Assembly: GCA_050084985.1 (NCBI GenBank)
Contig: JBITNC010000001.1
Span: 151,776,001 to 151,840,000 of the forward strand
Length of the DNA: 64,000 bases
Source: Nageia nagi
Taxonomy: Eukaryota; Pinophyta
Direction of reading: 5' to 3'
Under the pieces are notes generated by a model, which saw nothing but the letters and a program-made list of their open reading frames with translations, made no database searches and had not been told where the DNA came from. The translations under genes were made by a program, and so were the position numbers. Of this stretch, positions 59,134 to 64,000 are shown in pieces. How positions within the stretch are numbered: the stretch's first letter is position 1; the number at the start of each line of letters is the position of its first letter.

Positions 59134-60069
59134 TGTGATGATCTAAAATCACCCTTAGCAAATATAAACCAAGCTAGGGCTTCTATAACCCTCAAGCACC
59201 TTATTATTGCCCTCTAAGACATACAAACACCTCAATGCACCAACGTGGGCATTCTAGGTCTTTCTAACTACACACCACACCAATCAATGATCCCACAAAG
59301 CTAATGTCAGCCCTTAGAGCTTCTCTAACACTAAGCTAACCACATGAATGCAACACAATAACAATGGACAACACATAAATACCCACAACGGGACCACACC
59401 ATAATACTAAGCTAGAATAAGCTTCCAACACTAGTATATCACAACACATGCATACAAATGGAATAACACAATAATGAGAAAGACACAAGTTGTATTATAT
59501 CATGGAATAATAATGGAGTACAATAAGGATCTCAACATCCAAATCTAGGGTTCCAAACCCTTATACAAGCTAAACACCATAGGAAAGAGTAACTTCCTTA
59601 GACTCCAAATCCTCTCCTGAGGAGGAGCCTCCTTGAACCTTAGTGACCATTGAAGATAGAAACTCACCCTTGGAATACCATTAGATGGACTAGGTGACTC
59701 ACTTAAGTCATAGAATGCTAGGCTCCCAACCTTGTCACTCCCCTAGTTGCCATCTAGAAATAATGCTCAGCACCACTAAGACTTGTAAGCCTAATTGGTT
59801 TAGTATAGAAAAAGTATAATCAATAGCTAACCTCATCATGGAGCTCCATCCTCAATATATAGTCTCTCCTAGATCTCACCTAGGAATCATGTGCATGCCT
59901 CTCTATTCTAATCTTTCCTAGGGATACCTATAATCACAAGATCCAATGGATAGATATGCAACACCTTGGAATCATGCATCATAGCTTATAAAAATGGTCC
60001 CATTACTATTGCTACATGCATTGAATACACAACACAACATGCTCACATCCTAAGGAGTGGGATGTCACA
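59134..60069 (-). mobile_element. LTR (about 936 bp) of a minus-strand retrotransposon
   Basis: Plus-strand ends TGTGATGATC and GGATGTCACA form a TGTGA/TCACA inverted terminus, and a PBS lies immediately to the left. No second copy was found to the left, so the element is truncated or its 3' LTR lies unrecognised in decayed sequence. Confidence 0.65.
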
Positions 60070-61120
60070 TTTCAAGGGGTCAATATAGAGTTGTTCATAG
60101 ATTTCTTTAGGCAACCATGAAGTGGAAGATTGGTTCAGATGATGAACTTCAAGAGCCCATAACTCCTTTATATCTTGATGAAACCTCCTTCATATCTTGA
60201 TCAAACCATGTCATGTGACCTATCAAAACATTGCCCATAAGATGCCCTATCCAAAGAACCAATCATATCAACTCTCCAAGACCTATGGCAAACTCTACCT
60301 TCTGAAAAGGGATGCTACATGGATTTCCACAATCTGGGATTACCCACACATAACACTACATTGGGATTCCCATAATCTGATATTACCCATACATAACATC
60401 ACATGTTACTACTCAAGGGGAGATGTCCCATTTTTGGGCTCATAGTGGGATCCAAAGGACCATAAGATTCTACCTTGAGTTGCACAATCACACTACTCAC
60501 ATGAACTAACACTAGAATACAAAGTGGTCATGATATAATTTATCATTGGCTCAAATGGGATGTCACATAAAGAGGTACCAATACTTATTGAATTTCATAA
60601 TTCTAAATTGTGGTCCTTCATTGGCTCATGTCCTTTGAATCCTACTTTGGAAAAATTTGAACTAGATTAAATCTCCCTTAGGTGCATTTTTTCTAGCTTT
60701 GATATCATCAAAGTCCAAAAATTCCCCTCTTATAGTAGATTTTGCAATTTCAATTATTTTTTAGAATTTCCAAGTTTAAATGTGCTTATTTTTTCCATCC
60801 TCCATAGCTTGGCATCTTTAGATTTCCACTCTAAAAAACTTCAAAAATAACCCCCATATCTATAGACCTTCTCAAGACTCAACATTTTATGCTCTACTGT
60901 GTCTCTCAAATCTTGGCTCCTTGGCTCCAAAATTAGTGACTGAATGCTTTGAATCATTTTGGGGACTTCAATAGGTAACCTCCATTCAATAAATTTCTAG
61001 AATATTTGATCTAGTTTCACATGCAATAAATGGTCTACACTATGAGGCCGAAAATAGAAAGGAAGAGGATGATGATAATGATGTAGATATTTCATCATTA
61101 TATTAAATTTTCAATTCAAT
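60070..61120. other. Intergenic DNA, possible decayed LTR sequence
   Basis: gggatgtcaca recurs at about 60559, as at the LTR end at 60060. A short phrase (atatcttgatgaaacctcc / atatcttgatcaaacc) is repeated at about 60170. ORF 60197-60445 has no recognisable domain. Confidence 0.35.
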
Positions 61121-61128
61121 AAATATGG

Positions 61129-61269
61129 CTGAATTATCACTTTCTACACAATTTTCAAGATTAGTTGTAAAGGAAGAAGAGACTTATAATAAGACCTTAT
61201 TGGACATATTTGCTAATGAAGATGCATTGTTAGAATTTCTTGGGGAAAATCAAAATTGTCCAACTTAAA
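61129..61269 (+). other. Short 46-codon ORF of unknown origin
   Basis: A small acidic ORF (MAELSLSTQFSRLVVKEEE ...) ending before a TAA at about 61267. Its codon pattern is more gene-like than its surroundings, but no family is recognised. Confidence 0.2.
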
Positions 61270-61373
61270 TATATGCTTAGATTCAATGCTTACATTGGTT
61301 TAGAAGGAAATCAAGCAAATGAGGACCATGAAAATGGCATTTACAAAGAAAAGAAGCATCATGATATGACAGG

Positions 61374-61433
61374 TTCTTACCTGCTATACTAAACTACTTT
61401 TTATATAGTTTAGTAATAGCGGGTAGGTAAGAA
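61374..61433. repeat. Short imperfect hairpin
   Basis: The arms ttcttacctgctatactaaacta (61374-61396) and its near complement (61406-61433) pair over about 22 bp with a bulge, around a 9-nt loop (ctttttata). Confidence 0.7.
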
Positions 61434-61879
61434 AAGGTGGGTAATGGAAAAAAAATTGATGCATGGTTAGGAGTTTTACCTATTCCATCTCAACTAAAAC
61501 ATGAATCCACCTAATTGAAAGAAGAATAAATAGACATCAATAATGGAAGTGAAGGAAAGGATCCATGGTCCATTAAAGTCAAAGCATGGCTATCATAAGA
61601 AAAACAAGCTTAGTAGTAAGTACAAGAATCTCCTTGTAGAATTTTTAGTTATCTTTTGTATGGTCATAAAATGATATGTCATGTTTGGGTCTAGAATTTA
61701 TTATGCATAATTTAGTTATTCATAAAACCTATAAAACAAATTGAGAAAAATGCATTCCAAGCTTGTTATATTAGTAAAAATGGAAATAAAAAAGTACTTA
61801 AAAGATTAGTATATTAGAGCAATTGATTATTTTACATGGATCTTTAATATTGTGCCTATAATTAAACAAAATGAAGAAG

Positions 61880-63230
61880 TAAGAGTGTAATATCCCAAAA
61901 ATTTTGCAACACAAGAATTAGCTAAATAATCACCAAAAAATATCAAATAAATTATGCCAAGGTCAAATTATCCACTTCCAAGCCCAACATGATACTAGGG
62001 CATCCAAATATTGAGCAAAACACACCATAAATGAGCCAAGAAACATGATTTTAGACTCAAGGAGGTAAGATAATACCAAACACACAACAAAATGAGGCAA
62101 TAATAAAGAGATCCAATATTCAAATGATGAAGAAATGATAAGTACAATGCAATACAAGACCCAAAGGGCTCAACGATGGCCTCCAAGGAGCCAACTAGGT
62201 CACACAATATGCAAAATATGATCATTGAAAGAATATACTACAAAATAATCACACTCTACCAAATCTATGAATGCCACATTGAATAGCTTCCTCATAGGCT
62301 AGCTCCTAGCAAAGAGAACAAATGCAATTTTGAAATACCACTAGATGGATTCAAAGATGATGACCACTATGGATGCCTCAATAAAGAGAAAACCTCACAA
62401 CATGAACACCGACCTCAACTGTAGATTAGAAGGTGTCCCAAGGCTCCTAAAGTCTCCCTGAACTACACACCTAGGGGTGCTTGACAACACCAAGTATTTT
62501 GAAGCTTCAAAGAGAATAAATAGTTTTAATATCAAATTAAACATATCCTTGCAATGATGCTCCAATGCCTTATATAACACTTTCTAGATTTGTATCTCAC
62601 CTAGGAGTCATTACCCCAATATCCAAATCCAACATTAGCCTCTTAGAGACCTAAAAATGCTCTAATGTGGGGTTAGGTGTGTTCCCTAATATGCCTAGGA
62701 GTCATGCATGTCAAACGTTATCCTTCTAGAGATTACCTACACCAAATACATATCATCATGGGCCAACGTGGGATTCTAGGGTATTCCCAAGTATGGTAAA
62801 GATGTAAAAGTGCAATGATGCTCCCCAAGTCCAATTTTTGGATCATAAGTGTTAATCTATGCTATGCATTGGCTATCTAGGTGTCATAAAAGGTCTTGGA
62901 ATTCCCACAATCCAATTGTTGGGATCTCCAAGTACATAAAAATAACAATTAAACAACTCATCCTAAGCTTGGGAGGAAAATAATTAAATAACAATAATAA
63001 AAATAAAATAATTATTTACAAAAGGGATGCTAAAGATCCCAAATTTCCTCAATTTTGGTCAAAAGGGTATATTAAAAAGTGTTTGCATATATTTTTAAAA
63101 TACCAAAAGATCATGTCTAAAAGGCATTCCCCATTTTCAAATGTTGATATGATTGTTGATTCTATAACAGGGAATGAGACTTTTTAATTCAAAAATAGGT
63201 TTTTAGGTTAAAATCCACTCATAACAAATC
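61880..63230. other. Probable decayed LTR-type DNA
   Basis: TGTAATATCCC near 61888 looks like the 5' terminus of a plant LTR, and the moderately GC-richer DNA that follows (to about 62850) resembles the composition of the LTR at 59.1-60.1 kb. No matching end, PBS or second copy was identified. The ORFs here (61963-62225, 62395-62580 minus) have no recognisable domain. Confidence 0.25.
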
Positions 63231-63234
63231 TATA

Positions 63235-63670
63235 AGACCAATAAAAAATAACATGTATCACTAAATGAGGTAGTTTATTATGTGATGATGCCACTCATCT
63301 TAAAAATACGAAGGCCACATATCAAAAAGCAATGGTAACTACATTCCATGGATTGATTCACCATTTTTAGAGGTTTATGTAGATGACTGACTCATTAAAT
63401 CAAAGAAAATAGAAGATAATTTGCAATATTTAAGACAAGTTATCCAAAGGGTAAGGAAACACAAATTGATATCTAAATTTCAAGAAGAGGCATAGAACTA
63501 GATCTCAAGAAGGTAAAGGTAGTTACAAAAATAACACTTATATAAAATCTCAAAGAGCTAAGGAGTTTATAAGGTAAAATACAAGCAATAAGAAGGTACA
63601 TATCTCAATTAATGGATAAATATGTTCCTTTGACTCATTCTCTTAAAAACAATATCAAGTTTATTTGAAC
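63235..63670 (+). pseudogene. Ty3-gypsy reverse transcriptase relic, plus strand
   Basis: The broken plus-strand frame reads LKNTKATYQKAM (about 63300), EVYVDD with YVDD at 63376-63387 followed by a stop, then IKSKKIEDNLQYLRQVIQRVRKHKL, and later IQAIRRYISQLMDKYVPLTHSLKNNIKFI (about 63578-63665). These match the finger/palm and the RT-RNase H connection of plant gypsy pol. It is opposite in strand to the 12-kb element. Confidence 0.85.
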
Positions 63671-64000
63671 TTGAGCTCAATCAAAGATAATTCGAAGTTG
63701 AAGATGAAACCAATTCTCTATCAATTGCACTTGTTCAACAAATTAGTCATCTTTGGGAAGGCATAACTTTGTATAGAGATATCCAATTGATTTGATTTCT
63801 TTTGTATTAGATAGCCCTTGATGATACCTTTCCAATGAGTATATGCATTCCTACCTTCTCTAAATACTTGACCATCATCTCAGTTGTTTTCTTACAAATT
63901 ATCCATTCTCTACCCAAAAACACAATCCCAACTACATTTCATCAGTCCTAAATGTAGTACCCACCATACTCATACCAAACACAACCATGTTAGTAATGAT
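63671..64000. other. Window end, nothing recognised
   Basis: The sequence after the RT relic no longer reads as pol. No other gene or repeat was identified before the window ends. Confidence 0.4.

Overview
The window looks like nuclear DNA of a seed plant with a large, repeat-rich, strongly AT-rich genome; a gymnosperm such as a conifer is my best guess. The evidence is VAL-type (VP1/ABI3-like) zinc-finger proteins, plant PPR proteins, L1-type LINE, Ty1-copia and Ty3-gypsy remains, and TTTAGGG telomere-type repeats. I saw no bacterial, viral or organellar gene set. Almost every protein-coding stretch carries stops or frameshifts, so most of the window is gene relics and transposon fossils.

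Region 1 (1-18.85 kb): a segmental tandem duplication. One unit is a decayed PPR gene followed by a short intronless gene encoding the N-terminal PHD-like zinc finger and the C-terminal Cys-rich/basic motif of VAL repressors, with the B3 and CW domains missing. Copy 1 (about 1.79-8.31 kb) has the best reading frame. Copy 2 (9.82-12.81 kb) has only the VAL-like half and abuts an LTR. Copy 3 (12.82-18.85 kb) has both halves, but its VAL-like promoter and start codon are deleted.

Region 2 (19-31 kb): a 57-bp minisatellite is split by a nearly complete but dead L1-type LINE with a 15-bp target-site duplication. Then follow a ~55-bp degenerate array, a fossil ~188-bp satellite and a Ty1-copia pol relic on the minus strand.

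Region 3 (31-35 kb): palindromic repeats, a ~220-bp array mixed with telomere-like repeats, a polypyrimidine tract and a tRNA-Lys(UUU)-like sequence directly after it.

Region 4 (35.16-47.19 kb): a 12-kb Ty3-gypsy element on the minus strand with both LTRs, an extra RNase H before the reverse transcriptase, and a long degenerate ORF between integrase and the 3' LTR. Both LTRs hold a 26-bp minisatellite.

Region 5 (47.2-64 kb): a possible multi-exon gene of unknown function with a duplicated exon (minus strand), a LINE 3' fragment, a putative copia-type LTR with five CATGCATG motifs, large inverted repeats and hairpins, an LTR with a primer-binding site and degenerate ORF, and a Ty3-gypsy RT relic on the plus strand.

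The only candidate for a functional protein-coding gene is VAL-like copy 1, which has a TATA box and a 305-codon ORF. All functional statements are inferred from motif reading; no database search was run.
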